Part shown: piece by piece, positions 1 to 12,964 of the stretch
Numbering within the stretch: position 1 is the first letter of the stretch
Layout: the number at the start of each line of letters is the position of its first letter
Source of the DNA: Paralichthys olivaceus
Lineage: Eukaryota; Chordata; Actinopteri; Pleuronectiformes; Paralichthyidae
DNA: 64,000 bases
Direction of reading: 5' to 3'
NCBI RefSeq assembly: GCF_024713975.1
Contig: NC_091100.1
Span: 18,682,001 to 18,746,000, forward strand
Notes under the pieces: model-generated
What the model was told of the DNA's origin: nothing
Databases searched by the model: none
The model's input: the letters and a program-made list of their open reading frames with translations, nothing else
Translations under genes and position numbers: made by a program

Positions 1-1703
1 TGGTTTGTGGCCGCTCATATTCAAAGTGTGTGCAGACATGGAGCTTTAAGGTGCTTTGGATACATGTCCACCAAATGGGCTCCATATATTTTAAAAAGTA
101 ATGAATGAAAGTAAGATGTTTAGGTAAGACCACACTCAGTCTAATGCATCCTGTCTGCTTCAGCCACTCTGCCCCTGTGATGAAGCACTTGGTGGGTGAT
201 CAGAGTGAGCTCTAATGGAGAATCTATGGAGGAGACTCAGAAAGAGAGTAAACAGAGCTTTACTCTGTGTTTAAACTCCGTCTCTGTGCAGACATCAGGA
301 CTGATAACACACACACACACAAAATGAATGACCCTGACCCTGGAGCTTGCCTGCCCTCGCTGGTCAAATAAACCTGCACGCGTGTTGAAAAAATGCACAT
401 ACACATACAGCTGTGTGCTCTCTGCCAGTGCAGCTGATAAAGAAGAGTGATACGAGTCGGGTGTGTTTGTGTGAAAGGAGCTCACAGAGGTCAGACACTG
501 ATGGCACTCGGAACGTTACCACATTCCTTCATTTCAACATCTCTGTGTTTCTCCAAGTGAGACGTGTTGGTCTCCGTCACTGAAATGGAGATACTGGCAA
601 CATGCTGGGGCTACTCTGTTGAATTTATCCTTATAATTTGCAGCTCCCTACCCTTGAACAAGGCACTCAACCTCCAAACACATCCAGAGCAGCTGCTCAG
701 TTGCCCTCCGATGAATAAATAAAGGTTTTTTAAAAAGAGAATGGAGCGTGCTGCACGCGAGTAATGAGGAAATGGAGGTCAGGAAGGTTGAAACGAGAGA
801 TAGAGGTATGTGAGTGGCTTCGTGAGGTAATGTGCAGACAGATTCAGAGTTCCTCGTGTCAGGCCGCATGAGGAGAGCCAGGTTAACGGCTGGGGGATGA
901 GGGGAGCGAGTCAGAGTCTGCTGCTCTGTAAATACTTCATATGGTGAAAGAGCACATGAGGTCAAATGACACATCAGCAGCCTCGGCTTCCTCTGCGACC
1001 TCCAGATCTTTGGCCTCCTATTGTGCTTATCGTGAAATCAAATCTATTTCAATCTATTTTTATCTGTTTCAGTGACTTTCTGTACACTTGAGCTCAGTAT
1101 GGCCTTCAGTCCAAATCCAGTTTAACCCTAACCCATTATTTTCTTTTTTTAAGTAATGGCTTTCTTAGTGGTTAATAAGTCATATGATAATGCTTTATAG
1201 ATGCTGCTAGTCATTCTATTGGCCTTTATACATGCTGTTCGTCTATTAAGAAATGTGTTATAAGGTGTGTGTAATGGATGTTGGTGCAGATAGTTTGGAG
1301 CTCTTCTCTAGAAGGTCAAACAACAATAGCATCCAGTAGAACGCATACCCCCTGCCAAGGCCCATCAGTCTTGAATTCAATCAAGCTGCAAAAAAAAAAA
1401 CATACTTCTGAGAAAAAAGTCAGAACTCACTTTTTTTTCCACAGTGGCCCTAATCCTCTTCCGTAAATACTTGATAAGTTGTTAATAAATAATTTTTTCT
1501 CCTGCAGTTCTTCGGTAAGTGATCACATGGTTTAATTTGTTTTAAGAATATTTAATACCCTGTCACAAAATTCTATTTTGATGGTTTCTAACTCATTTAT
1601 AAAGCTGAAACTAATAATTGTATTACTGAAAAATATATAATGCTTTGTTATGAAGCTACTTTTTAGCAGGTTGGATGTTCTTTTTATTCCCCATCATCAA
1701 AGG

Positions 1704-1707
1704 GTGT

Positions 1708-1760
<53 letters not shown>

Positions 1761-1778
1761 TGTGTGTGAGTGTGAGTG
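1704..1778. repeat. (TG)n microsatellite
   Basis: A nearly pure TG dinucleotide run of more than 50 bases grades into interrupted TGAG/TGTG units. It produces the apparent poly-Thr-His open frame on the minus strand, which is not a gene. Confidence 0.95.
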
Positions 1779-2389
1779 AGTGTGAGAGTGAGGGGCGGTG
1801 GTTTGGGGGCTGTGTAAGATAGTGTGTGTTTCGGTATTTTCTCGAAATGCGTTACATTGCTCGGGCTGTGCGGGGGAATGTGACGAGTCAGTAACATGCT
1901 TTCAGTTCCGACTGTTTTCTCACGGGAAAACTGCCTGAGAACCAAACGGGCAGTTTAGAGCACATGTGTGACTTTGTGTTATGTCAGGGGGCTTTCCTTC
2001 TCCAGAGAGAGAGGGAGAGAGAGGTCGGGGATGTGGAAACATACTGAATGATATAGAAAATAGATCAAGTCAGCCTTAAATCCTTATTTATCCAATAAAT
2101 AAACCTATATGATTTCACTGTGTTTAAGAAAAGAGAATTGACTGTTTGACAATGTTAGAGCTGCAGAAGTCACAGGATGCTGCTCCTCCAGAGCTGCATA
2201 CTGCTTTCATTTACACTGCCATAATATGATCCATGTGTTTATGAAGCCAGGAGGCACACACACACACACACACACACACACGGTTTCACTCTGGTATGGT
2301 GAGGAACCTCTCCAGTATTAGTTGCTGACAGGCTGAATAGAATAGAAATGATTTTGTTTGCTGACAGACTCACATTCGGGATTCTGTTC

Positions 2390-3195
2390 TTTTCAGATAT
2401 AAAAACTTTTGTTTAACAGAATAAACAAAAAAAGATGGGCATTTATGTTCATATTTTACATTGGGTAAATTGGTCTAAATTGTGTTTTCTCTTTATCATA
2501 AGGTATGTGCCTAAGCTGTAAAATCTTAAACCTGAACTACATTTCTTTGTCATAAGAGTTTTATATCGATATCTTAGGAATCAATGCAATTGCAGTCTAC
2601 ATACTGCAGTCTACATATATATATATCTGCAGGTATATTGTATCTGAAATGTTTTACTCCATTATATTTGTATCAGCCTCCAAAAATCAATCTCTGTTAG
2701 GCTGTAGCTCTTATTTGTATTCAGCTCAACTGCTGTGTTATGCAGTTGTTATTAATCTGTGATGAGTCACGTGCCACTAAATCCAACTCTACTGCTGGAT
2801 TTCAAACTGTTTTCCCAAACTTTTTATTACATCAGTATCATAATATTTTTGTTAGAAAGGGTTGTCAAACGTTATTGCACTTATGAGTCTGAGAAAAATT
2901 ATATCTGGACGATAAACAATAAGAAGGCTACACAGCTTTTGTGAAAAAAATTGTGTGTGACAGTGCCCTTGAATGCAACCGTCATTGCACATGTCACAAG
3001 TACAAAGCAACGAAATGCAGTAAGCTACTAATAAGATTCATTGTCTGCGGTCGTTGACAGTCTCTTTGTCAGTTGTTTGGTCAATTACATGTAATTAGTA
3101 GAATATTGTCTTCAATGTTCTTGTGCCTGACACACTTTTCCCAAACTTTTCATGGAATTAGCATCACGACAGTTTTACAAATTTCTGTTAAACAT
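2390..3195 (+). repeat. Dispersed repeat, copy A (upstream of metrn)
   Basis: This stretch is clearly similar to 5455-6140 inside metrn intron 3, in the same orientation. The best shared block runs from about 2692 to 2835 (matching 5570-5705) and includes the word AATCTGTGATGAGTCA. A second block at about 2885-3130 (matching 5825-6130) shares AAACAATAAGAAG and GTTCTTGTGCCTGACACA. Divergence and indels suggest an old interspersed element. I cannot assign a family; a non-autonomous DNA element is my guess. Confidence 0.7.
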
Positions 3196-3329
3196 TTTAT
3201 GTCAGTATTGATTGAGCCTCACACCATTAGTAGACTGTATTTACTCATTCTACCCTCATCACTAGCTGTGGTCAGCTCCATGTCAGTCCAATCTGTATTA
3301 GAGTTGGATGGTGTTCTTAATGTTAACTA

Positions 3330-3773
3330 GAGATGTGGAGGACTCTCCTCTCTCTCCCTCTCTCTCGGGGGAGTGTGTGGGAGGGGTTTGGAGCGAGCAC
3401 TCGCGTGTCACTCAGGCGCAGTCAGCTGCTGGCACGCGCCCCTGGTGACGCTCAGCGTTACGCACACAGGAGAAGTTTTTTTGCACAGTCTGTGTTGTCC
3501 TGCTGCGCGCGCACACCTCTGCTTTTTGGACTAGTGTTTAGTCAAAATGTTTTCGGGACTCGGACTCTCACACTTCGCCTCGCCTGAACCCGCCATGTAG
3601 CCTGGACGCACGCTGGACGCACGGGACTCTGGGGAGGATACAACTGTTCGACTGGATCGTTTTGCGGTCCTGGAGCCGCAGAGCGCACGGCTAGTCCCAT
3701 CTGGTTTGGCTGGTCTGGGTTCGGTTTGGTGTGCGGGATCCAGGCGACCGCCCGGGCACCGACTGGCGGGACC
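3330..3773 (+). promoter_or_regulatory. metrn: CpG-rich promoter and 5' UTR of metrn
   Basis: Base composition changes sharply here from AT-rich flank to GC-rich sequence with many CpG pairs, continuing to the end of coding exon 1. A CT-rich stretch at about 3344-3366 opens the region. There is no obvious TATA box at a sensible distance, as is usual for CpG-island promoters. The exact transcription start cannot be fixed from sequence. Open frames on both strands here are composition artefacts. Confidence 0.65.
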
Positions 3774-6700
3774 ATGCTCCGGCCGTGGGCTGCGCACTGG
3801 ATCGCGGCCGTGCTCCTGCTGTGTCGGGCCGTGGCACAGTACTCCAGCGACCAGTGCAGCTGGAAAGGAAGGTGAGGATGATGGAGCTGAACAAAGGACT
3901 TTAGATCAATCTCAGTTTAGAAGGTGGAGATCGGATCAATCCATTACAAAGTGATACTGGTAGATAGGCCAAAAGGCATGTATTATCCAAGGAGTAAATA
4001 TTTACTGGGAGCAGGAGACTCATGAGAGGGTGATTGTAGTTCTTTTGTCCATCAGACTGAATTTCGATGCTGAGATGAAGTAGAGGCACGAGAGTTTAAT
4101 TAGTACATTCAGATTTGATGTTATTGTCAGGAAGAGCTCTGCAAGGTCAGTGAAATAACTGGTTATATTGGCAGCAGATGGAAATGAAGGTTGTTTTGTT
4201 CTAACCTGTGGTGACACCTCAGTCAAGTTTTGCTTTCATATCTCGTTGATCCATGTTTTTGTGATTTTTTTTTTGCACAATCACTCATCTCAGAAAGTAA
4301 AACGACTCCAAAAAAAAAAATCATGGACCAGACAGGCGCCTTCATTTGACTTTGAGAGACTGTGTTGGTTTAGTGCCACAACTGAAATGTGCTTTGAGAA
4401 ATGTACTGATAACAGGAATGTCTCTGCTCCACTTCCTATCTTAATTAAACACAGCCATATGGCGTCTTTGATCACTCCTCAAAGCCATAAACAATAAAAA
4501 CCTGTACTTCGCTCTCAGTGTCGTAAAGTTTACCAACCTCACACTTCTATCCACTTTATAGCCCAGTCACCTCATGGTGCTGAGGAAGCTGAATGCACGT
4601 CAGACAGGAGACCACCTCAGTCCAACCTGAAAGATCAGATTTTAGATTGTTGTACAGTCTCATAAAGGAACCTCTTTGTGTTTCTTTCATGTTTTCTGCC
4701 ATGTAGTTGAAGCACATTTCATTCTCTTCATTTGATTTCATCTGAATATACTGTATGTGTAAACACGGTAATAATGAGATGTTCTGCCTTCTCACCTGTA
4801 GTGGTTTGAGCCACGAGTCCCATCGCAGAGATGTGGAGCAGATCTACCTTCGCTGCTCTCAGGGGTCTCTGGAGTGGCTCTACCCCATCGGTGCCATTAT
4901 TGTCAACCTGCGGCCAAACACTGACTCCTCGTTGGGACATGTGGCAGGCCTCAATGTGTGCATCAAACCCCAGACTTACTCCCAGGTAAAGTGCGACAGT
5001 AGTTTTCATGACTCACAATAGAGACCAGAGTTCCTGTTTGTTTATACTGAACATTATATCTTCTTGTTTCAGGGCTCTCATATGTACGTGGAGCGTGCCG
5101 GAGATCTCAGGCTGCTGATGGTCGAGGGCAACCAGGCTCAGAGCACAGTGCACTGTTTCAACCTGGCAGAGGGAGCTCTCTTTGTGGAAGCCATCCCACA
5201 GAGCGACATCAGCCGAAGGATCACAGCCTTCCAGTATGAGCTGGTGCCCAGTCAGGGGCCTGGGGCTCACATGTATCCATTCCTGCAACCGGGTTTAGGT
5301 AAGTGTGCACACATAATTATTTCTTAAGCTGGTATTCCTGTAGTACAAAAGGAGGGTTCGTATAGAGCCTGATTGTTATAATAGCTGGCTGATAAAAAAA
5401 CATTCGATATGACATTTATGTATCAGCCTTTATGTTTGCCATTATGCACCAATATGTAAACTTGTATTCTACTTTTATTTTCAGAAAAGATGTGCATTTG
5501 TGTTTACATTTTACATTTAAAAAATATGTTTATTTTCTTAATTCAAGTTCTATATATTCGGTTGTATTTGTCGGTCAGGCTCTAGTTCTTATTTGTGTTT
5601 AGCTCATGTGTTTTGCAGTGGGCATTAATCTGTGATGAGTCATGTGCCACCAAATCCAACTCTACTGCTGGATTTCAGACTATTTTCCCAAACTTTACAT
5701 CAGCGTAATGTTCCTGTTGTGAAAAGGGGCTGTTGAACTTTTTTCATTGTCGGTGCCGTAAAGCAACTTTGATTTGGAGTTTTCGGAAGAGTTGGCTTTA
5801 TAACTTTATTCCTTTTATAATGAGACAGAGAAAAATCTATCTAGAAGGTAAACAATAAGAAGCCTACACAGGTTTTGTGAAGAGCAGAAAATAAAATTGC
5901 GTTAAAATATATATTTTAAATACATTTCCTGCTTGCGCCATTATCATCCGCTGAGGATAGATGGTAACATTGAAGCATTGCATTGAAATAGAGCTAAATA
6001 TGCGCTGTGATCATTTAAATGTCTTGTAAGCTTCAGGTCCTTTTGTCGTTGACCTTCTCTCTGTCAGTTGTTTTGTAAATGATATGTAATTAGTAGATAA
6101 TTGTCTTAAATGTTCTTGTGCCTGACACAGTTCTCTGACATTAAGTGAACATGACAGACCAGCTTGAAGGAAAAAAAGCTTTTGTGTGCGACAGGCCACA
6201 TTAACGTTTCACCCTTGTTTCTTCATCTCACCTACGTGCCGCCCTTCTCCGACACTCTGTCCTCCCCCACTTCCTCACTCCCACACGCCCTTGTCTCTGC
6301 CAGTCTTATGAAAACAAGCAGGCCAATCAAAAGGTCTTGTTAGGGTCAGGCACAGGGGTCAGCCAATCCCCTCTCAGCTGTCAATCAAGAACAGATCCCT
6401 GCTAAAATAGGGCAAATTGTGTAAAGCCCACCCGTATGAGTAAAGCGGAGGGGAGGGACGATGGGTGGAGAGGAAGGCTGGACTGCATTCCTGTAATAAG
6501 ACAGAGAAAAGCCTGTGTGTGTGTGTGTGTCTAGGTGTTTTATAGCTGTTTTGATAGCTGACAGGGTCAAAGGTTAATTCTCTGATTAGGTCTCGTCCCT
6601 CACCTGCTGTTCTCCTTCACATACTCTCCATTTCTTTTGATGTCTCACAAACAGCCACACCACAGAGAGACAGGAAACATGGTGATGCTGAAACATATAA

Positions 6701-7869
6701 TAAGATAAGACAAGAGCTAACAAGGAAAGACAATGGATCATGGAAATAAAAAGTTTTGTTCATAGTAAAATTACATAAAATTATTCAAAATGAGTGTTTT
6801 ACTTGATCTTCTTCTGTGTGTTTTCCATTTCAGTTAACTGTAAACCCTGTTCGGATGAAGAGCTCCTCATGGCTGTTTGTACCAGCGACTTTGGTAAATA
6901 CACAAAGAGTCACAGCAATACATAAAAAATCAGTTTGACTGTTTTGGGAACCATAGAGTATGAACCAGGTCTGAACCTGTCAGTCCCAAAAGTCAAGCCA
7001 AAGCTTCTTGATTGCCACCCAGTGGTTGGCTGCAGTATATTTCATAAAACCTGCCTCCTCCATGTTGGTGGAGGCAGGGTTTTCAAATATGGTTTCTCAC
7101 ATTTTAGGTAGTCCTCATCACAAAAATGTATGTTCCAGTGTTTAATTTCCTAGTAAGTTTCGTTTCAGTTAGATATTTAATGCTGTAAAACATCATGATT
7201 GACAGTTGAGACATCACCAGCACGAGATGGCAGCACCCATGTCTTTGGAGAAATGGAGATGCGTAATTTATTTTTTATTTATAGTCTATGGTCTTTACAG
7301 GTGACATGAAGCTAACACCAGCAGCCGGTTAGCTTAGCACAAAGGCTGGAAATGACATCTATAAAAATCTAGATGGAACACATGTTATCTTGCTCATCTA
7401 CTTACTTTTTGATCAAACGTTTTAAAGAGAAATATTGTTATATATAGTTATATGTAGTTATTTGTTCTTGCTTTAATTCATGTTAATATTAGCTAAATTT
7501 TATTTATTGATTTAATCATATATCTTTTTCTCTCCTGTTCCCGTCTCTGTAGCTGGAAGTGGCTTCTTTCGAGGTATGGCATCAGGTTCCACCGACCACT
7601 CCTCTGTTGTGGTGACCATGAGCCGGGTGTTTCGTCAGAAGAGCAGGGTGTTCGTTTGGGGCGGAGCCAGAGGGCGAAGCTGGGGTGGGCGTGTCAATGT
7701 CCCTTCACAGTGCGGTTTGCATCCTGGAGGAGATGAGTACCTTTTGACTGGATTTGTCCATTTCGGAAATGCCTGGCTTGGCTGTGCACCTCGCTACAAG
7801 GATTTCCGGGAGCTTTATATCAGAGCACAGACAGCCGGAACAAACCCATGTCAAATAGACATAGACTGA
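3774..7869 (+). CDS. metrn: Meteorin (secreted glial/neurotrophic factor), 5 coding exons
   Basis: Coding exons are 3774-3871, 4802-4985, 5073-5298, 6834-6893 and 7553-7869; all junctions are GT-AG with matching phases, giving 294 residues. Residues 1-21 form a signal peptide (hydrophobic run AAVLLL, likely cut after VA). The mature protein begins QYSSDQCSWKGSGL and contains ten cysteines, the number typical of the meteorin family. Landmarks are EWLYP, IVNLRPNT, DISRR near the middle, the NCKPCSDEEL segment and the C-terminal GCAPR plus NPC. Meteorin is a secreted factor for glial differentiation and axon growth; METRNL is the paralogue. I chose metrn because the mid-protein and C-terminal sequence look nearer to METRN, but some N-terminal words are shared with METRNL, so the paralogue call is less sure than the family. 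The ATG lies in a GACCATG context at the start of the only signal peptide. Confidence 0.93.
5455..6140 (+). repeat. Dispersed repeat, copy B (metrn intron 3)
   Basis: Direct-orientation relative of 2390-3195. It carries the same ordered blocks (ATTAATCTGTGATGAGTCA, CCAAATCCAACTCTACTGCT, AAACAATAAGAAG, TGTTCTTGTGCCTGACACA) with scattered substitutions and indels. It sits wholly inside an intron and does not overlap splice sites. Family unassigned. Confidence 0.7.
6985..7300 (+). repeat. Teleost short interspersed repeat (family R1), copy 1
   Basis: Shared words are AAGTCAAGCCAAAG, CACCCAGTGGTTGGCTGCAG, CATAAAACCTGCCTCCTCCATGTTGG and, at the end, TAGTCTATGG. The same order of words is seen at 16868-17335 in the Ig-receptor gene and, in reverse, at about 9690-9840. 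I recognise this as a common fish element of about 450 bp, probably non-autonomous, but I cannot name it securely. It lies in metrn intron 4. A further repeat-like fragment follows at about 7315-7352. Confidence 0.6.
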
Positions 7870-8009
7870 GGATGGGTTGAAGTTCTGGAGGACGGAGCAA
7901 CATTTAGTTTGAGACATTCATAGAGACGAACAGGGAGAAAAGCCCTACGCTTAAGGCTTACTTTTGCCTTGCAGCAGAAAGGACACTATGAACAGTTTTG
8001 CGCTGCCCA

Positions 8010-8011
<2 letters not shown>

Positions 8012-8067
<56 letters not shown>

Positions 8068-8121
8068 CGTGCGTGCATGAGTGAGTGCGTGCATGAGTGA
8101 GTGCGTGCATGAGTGAGTGAG
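8012..8121. repeat. (TG)n plus TGCG/GAGTGAG minisatellite in metrn 3' UTR
   Basis: A TG run of about 50 nt is followed by GCGTGCGTGCGTGCATGAGTGAG units repeated several times. It lies between the metrn stop codon (7869) and the polyadenylation signal (8370), so it would be part of the mRNA. Confidence 0.9.
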
Positions 8122-8369
8122 ACAGAGTTAATCGAGATGAGCTTAAATTAAATTTATGCCGAACTGCTTGATTTATTAATTCTCATGACGATACCGCTTG
8201 TGTGATCATTCTTGAAATGTAAGTTTGCTTTGTAAAAAGCTTTCTGTAAAATTTAGGAGTCTTCTGACAGAAGTGTACATTATGCAGCTCTGTGAGTCTT
8301 TATGTACCAAGTTTGTGTGTGTGTATGTGTTTTGCTATTGAAGTTGAAAGGGTCTTTATATTTACAGAA

Positions 8370-8375
8370 AATAAA
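8370..8375 (+). promoter_or_regulatory. metrn: metrn polyadenylation signal AATAAA
   Basis: Canonical AATAAA about 500 nt after the metrn stop, followed within 30 nt by a GT/T-rich stretch (CTGTTTGGTTTTCC) suitable as a downstream element. It is the first strong signal after the stop, so the mRNA probably ends near 8395. Confidence 0.7.
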
Positions 8376-8805
8376 CCACAGTCCTTCAGCTCGCTTTTCT
8401 GTTTGGTTTTCCTTTAAATCATTCATTCATATCAGCTCCCTGTCTGTTTGTGATCATACCATGTGAAGTGTATGTCCGGATATAAAAACTCTCCATCATA
8501 TTTCGTTAACAAGCGTGTGTCACATTCTCTGTGTGGCTCACAGAGGCTAAGTGTGTTTGGGGTGCAAAAAAAATAAAAGGAGCTGGCAAGTGAAGTTAGT
8601 CATAGGACCAAAGATTATTAGCTTTTATGTTGACGTACGTGGAGCCAAACAAAGAGATATTATGCACCTAACTGCTCGAAAGAAAAAAAACATTATGAGT
8701 GTTCAGTGACCATTCGCTGGCAGGAGAGCATCAGTGCGTCAGTGATTGCGTCGCTGCCCCTGTGGAGCTTTGACAAGCCTCTGTTCTCTTTGGCATTCTC
8801 CTTCC

Positions 8806-8807
<2 letters not shown>

Positions 8808-8852
<45 letters not shown>
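8808..8852. repeat. (TG)n/(CGTG)n microsatellite
   Basis: A TG run becomes seven or more CGTG units. It is mirrored on both strands as spurious ACAC/HARTHART-like open frames. Confidence 0.95.
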
Positions 8853-8853
<1 letters not shown>

Positions 8854-9354
8854 ATTCAACGCTGAGCAATTTTATTTCCATTCACAGTCCCAATCTTGCG
8901 CATTTGGAGCCACAGTCTGTGCAGTAGGAATCAGGGGCATACAGCCTTGCGATACACATCCTTGACCAATCATGAGTCACAACTGTTAATCATGATGTTT
9001 CACCCTGTATAATATCAAACAATGAACTACTGTACCAAATGTCTCAACTAGTGATTTACCATAATTTCCAAAACAGTAAGTTACTGTAAATTTATGCATC
9101 ATTTACTTTACCAACAATGTCATGTGGATTGAGGGAATTTACTGTAAAGATGTTCTATTATATTTTTACTGTGTAATTTGTGGTATTTTAATATAGAAAG
9201 TGTGCATACAAACAACGATTAAATCAAATTTTATTTTCATAGCCCAAATCACAATTTGCCTTTGACCCTCCACTAGAGTGAGAAAAAACTAAAAAAAAAC
9301 TTTTAACCGGGCCAAGATCCAACAATCCCCTTATCATTTTAATTCACAATATCC

Positions 9355-9545
9355 GGATTATTTCACAAAGTGAAAAAACATACCTGGATCTGCCCCCTGA
9401 TCCGGATCAGCACCAAAATTAATGGGTTCTTTCCCTACCCTAACTACATCCTTCCACCAGGTTTAATAATAATCCATCCAGTAGTTTTTTGTGTAATCCC
9501 AGATTACAGATGCAGATGAAAACATTAGCTCTTTGGAGGAGCTAA
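9355..9545 (+). repeat. Teleost interspersed repeat (family R2), copy 1
   Basis: Contains CCCCTGATCCGGATCAGCAC, CATCCTTCCACCAGGTTT, ATCCATCCAGTAGTTTTTTG and GTAATCC in order. Similar word order occurs at about 30270-30605 (+) and, reversed, at about 41425-41600. Recognised as a common old fish repeat; I give no family name. Confidence 0.55.
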
Positions 9546-9689
9546 CAAGAAGGACACTCAGAGAGCCAAGGTTGATTGGCCCCTTATCATCAAATTGCAT
9601 GTACATGTATTGAGATCACAAACTGCATATTATACCATGTGCAAAGAAGTTTTCTGCAAACTGATCACATAAAACACAGGCAAAAATCC

Positions 9690-9840
9690 ATTCTTTTTGT
9701 TTTTATCCATGTCTCATCCACTAACATGGAGGAGATGGAATTTATAACCCATACTGCAGCCATCCACCAGGTGGCGATTGAGTTGTTCTAGCTAAACTTT
9801 TGGGATGCTGTCATGTCGTCTTAATATTCAGTCTCTGGTC
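9690..9840 (-). repeat. Family R1 repeat fragment, inverted
   Basis: CCATGTCTCATCCACTAACATGGAGGAG and CACCAGGTGGCGATTGAG are the reverse-complement words of the R1 element at 6985-7300 and 16868-17335. Truncated and diverged. Confidence 0.55.
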
Positions 9841-12800
9841 TAAACAGACAACTTTACAAGTTGAAGGTACAGGCCATACGTTGTATCCTCAGTGTAGGAG
9901 TTTTAGCCAGAAAATAAAAAGCTCCTTTCACATGGATGGTTGAGACTGTTTGGTGGGTGGAGAGCCGAAAGAACAGGCGGATGTGTGAATAACCTTAGAG
10001 GGGTGTATGCGCACCTCTCCCTCCTCCTGCCATCAGGCAGTCGTGTGTGCGCGATGCTTTCCCTCTTCCTCAGGAAGAACAAGAATGGAAGGAATGTCCC
10101 CTCCCACACACACACTTGTACACACACACCTCCCTCTGCAGAGACAAACCTTGTGTGCTGTGTTACATATTGATATCACTCATCCTTTACTACTGTGCAG
10201 CATCATACAGTGAATTTTGAGCATGAAGTAATTTTTTTGTCTCATGTCTGGAGCACATAAAGTGAAAGGTTTACACAGCATGGCTGCAAACAAACCATCA
10301 AGCACTTTGGAACACTTTCAGGGACCCTCAAGCTATTTACTACTGCACTCCCATAAATCTTGAGGTACTCACAAGTGATAGATTTAAAGAAGAATGGTCA
10401 GAGGTGAAGCAGTAGAGCCTGTGATGTTCTGACATTTAGACCCATGAACCAAACGACAGAATTCTTCACTTCCCATGGTGCAGATAAATTCTGTGTTTCT
10501 CAGTGCACCCTGCATCTTTCAAAACTCATACCTCTAGTTTGTAACACTGGCTTTAGAGTTTGCAAAGCTATAGCACTTCATTTGTTAATGTAAATGTTTC
10601 CGCATGCTAAAAAGCTCATGAATATACAGCCAGTATACATATGACTGAGTAGAGAAGAGAGTGACATGTAGAGGGAAACGTTAACACGTAGCTCGAGGCT
10701 TAAGACAGACTTTAAGACATGACAGGGCCACCTATATATAACTGCACCCTCCTTCCCTTTATTTACTAAGGACTGAATGTGTGTGTGTTTGTCTTGGGTT
10801 GCAGTTTGAGACGCCCCCAGTACACGCTCCCGGCACACTGCTTATATGAAATCAGACCACACTGCAGAAACCCAGCCCGCTCACAGCAACACCCAACATC
10901 CCCCTGGTAACCCACGCTGGCAACAGCCCAGCTCGCCTTGGCATCCTCGCTAATTCGGGACACACTTATCCCTGTGCACAGGGGTCTTAATGTCAACCTT
11001 TCAGTGTGAGAGTGGGTGAGATATGGAAAGCGTTTGTGCTGCAGTATGCGACAGGCACAGCTGAGCGGTCAGCTGGAGTCGAGGGAATGGCTGAGCTCAG
11101 GGGAAAAAAACACACAGGCATGCTTTCACCCATATATACCACCACTGGCATTTTATAATGCAGTGGTTAGGGTGGGGTCAGTAGTTTTTTTAATGGTGGC
11201 ACAATGTCTGTTTTTACATGGGATATAGTATATATATATACATTAAATCTACTCTCTATATGGAGGTTTATGCCCAGGTATACTAACATTCAACAAATTA
11301 CATAAAACATATATGCACACACGCTTATACAGTCTATATTTTTAACCCCTTAAATGAAAATTAGAATTGTATCTGCTCTATATCATAAATTTATGACAAG
11401 CAAACATTTGACTAAATATGAAGTTTACACAAATCAACTTGTGAGCTAACTTGAGCGATGGTAGCAGTATGAATGTCACACTTAGCTTAGTTACTGATAT
11501 TCATTCACTTTTCTCTGTACATGTGTATGAGAAACATAGAGCCAGCATGGAGCCAGCAGGCAGTATGTTTTGAAAAGAAACAGGGTAAAACAGCCAATCA
11601 AAAAAATGTGGCACTAGAAACTGAATTTGAAACATTTCTATCTTAAAATCTTAATTTGAATTAAATATAAAAGCTCTGTGTATGTTTTCTACACTGAGGC
11701 AATTTAAATAGGAAGCAAAGTTATTTTAATATGAAGGAAATGGTCTGGGAAAAACTAGTATGAAGTATTGTAAATTCCAATCTGGTTCAATACAAATTTC
11801 TCTCCACCAACCTGAGCAGGGCGTGCCGAGCTTGGCTTGCAACCAAAATAATACAGATATTTATCACTGTCTCATGGCTTCTTGTGCCGCACGTCGTTTC
11901 CTAAGTTCATGTTTTACTGAATGGTTAGTCATCAGTCTGTCTAACTCAAACTCTAACTCGTAAAAAGTCAACACTAAAGCTGTCTTCAGACATGAACACA
12001 GGATAATGTCCAAAAAAAGACACTGCCACCGGCCCTTATTACCAAAAGCTCTTGAATCTCCTTGTCTTTGTCGGCATTCTCTATGGCTCCTCTTTTTCAA
12101 CATCAGATGTTGTATTCTTTATGTTCAATGATTTTTGTTTGTACATCAGCTGTAGTGTTACATGGACTCACTCAGACATTTTGGGGTTGGCGGGAAAAGT
12201 TACAGAAAATGTGTTGTCAGGAGCAATTGCCTCAGATATCTGCATTCTCACAGCCTTCAGTGCATGTCTGAAAGCTGCTGAACAGGAAGCTTCATCTGAC
12301 CTGAAGTGTTAAAAAAAAGTTATTGTTTGTTAAGTGCTGGTGGTTTTAGCCACAGCCCCACACACAGTATGCCTTACTCTGGCACACAGCCTTTATTTGT
12401 AACTCTGCTTTGGAGACTTTCACTGTCTGAAAAGCTTCCATTTTTAATGTGTCTCATCATTAAACCATCAGATCACCAACAGATAAACCCTTCCTTTTAC
12501 ATTGTTGTAATTATACTTTAATAATTGAAGTACAGAGGCTCACTTGTTGAAGTATAATTCAGCTTCATTTGTTCACATCTTCACTTGCTTGGCAGTAGCC
12601 TCCTGAAGTGACATTTTTCAATGTACATGTACAAATGCAGATGAGTTGTACTTCATTCAGGGACCAGATGGTGAGTTTTTTTTCTTCGTATTTTACTGAC
12701 ATAAGACAAACCTCATCCTCCTTTTACAAATTAAGATCAGAAAATAAATACAACAATTTATTCCGTCCAAATCTTTTCCCAAGACACAACATATATTCGT

Positions 12801-12964
12801 CAAAACAGATACAACTGTGTGACACATTCAAGTTGATAAAACATGGGTGGTCTGAATATAGGAGTTTGAGGGTTTGCACTCCCTGATGTTACATCCTGTG
12901 GGTTTGACGTGTTCTTTAACACACACTGTTGCGACACCTTCTGTTTCTGTCACTTAACGTGAAG

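Larger units (their letters stand above)
1..3330. other. Intergenic region upstream of metrn
   Basis: I see no gene here. Short open frames on both strands lack splice logic or recognisable protein sequence, and several run through CA/TG repeats. The stretch holds a long TG microsatellite at about 1704-1778, an AC tract at 2255-2281 and copy A of a dispersed repeat at about 2390-3195, described separately. The rest is AT-rich unique-looking sequence. A distal enhancer could lie here, but nothing in the bases identifies one. Confidence 0.6.
8400..12950. other. Intergenic region between metrn and the Ig-receptor gene
   Basis: I see no gene. Contents: a TG/TGCG repeat at about 8808-8852; a repeat starting near 9220 with a TTTTATTTTCATAGCCC word; the family R2 fragment at about 9355-9545; an inverted R1 fragment at about 9690-9840; and otherwise plain AT-rich sequence. 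Open frames here have no recognisable protein and no consistent splice sites. Confidence 0.6.

Noticed and set aside
3531-3954. Overlapping Arg/Pro-rich open frames on both strands in the metrn CpG island.
   Set aside because: GC-rich sequence lacks stop codons by composition. Only the frame at 3774 has a signal peptide and correct splicing.
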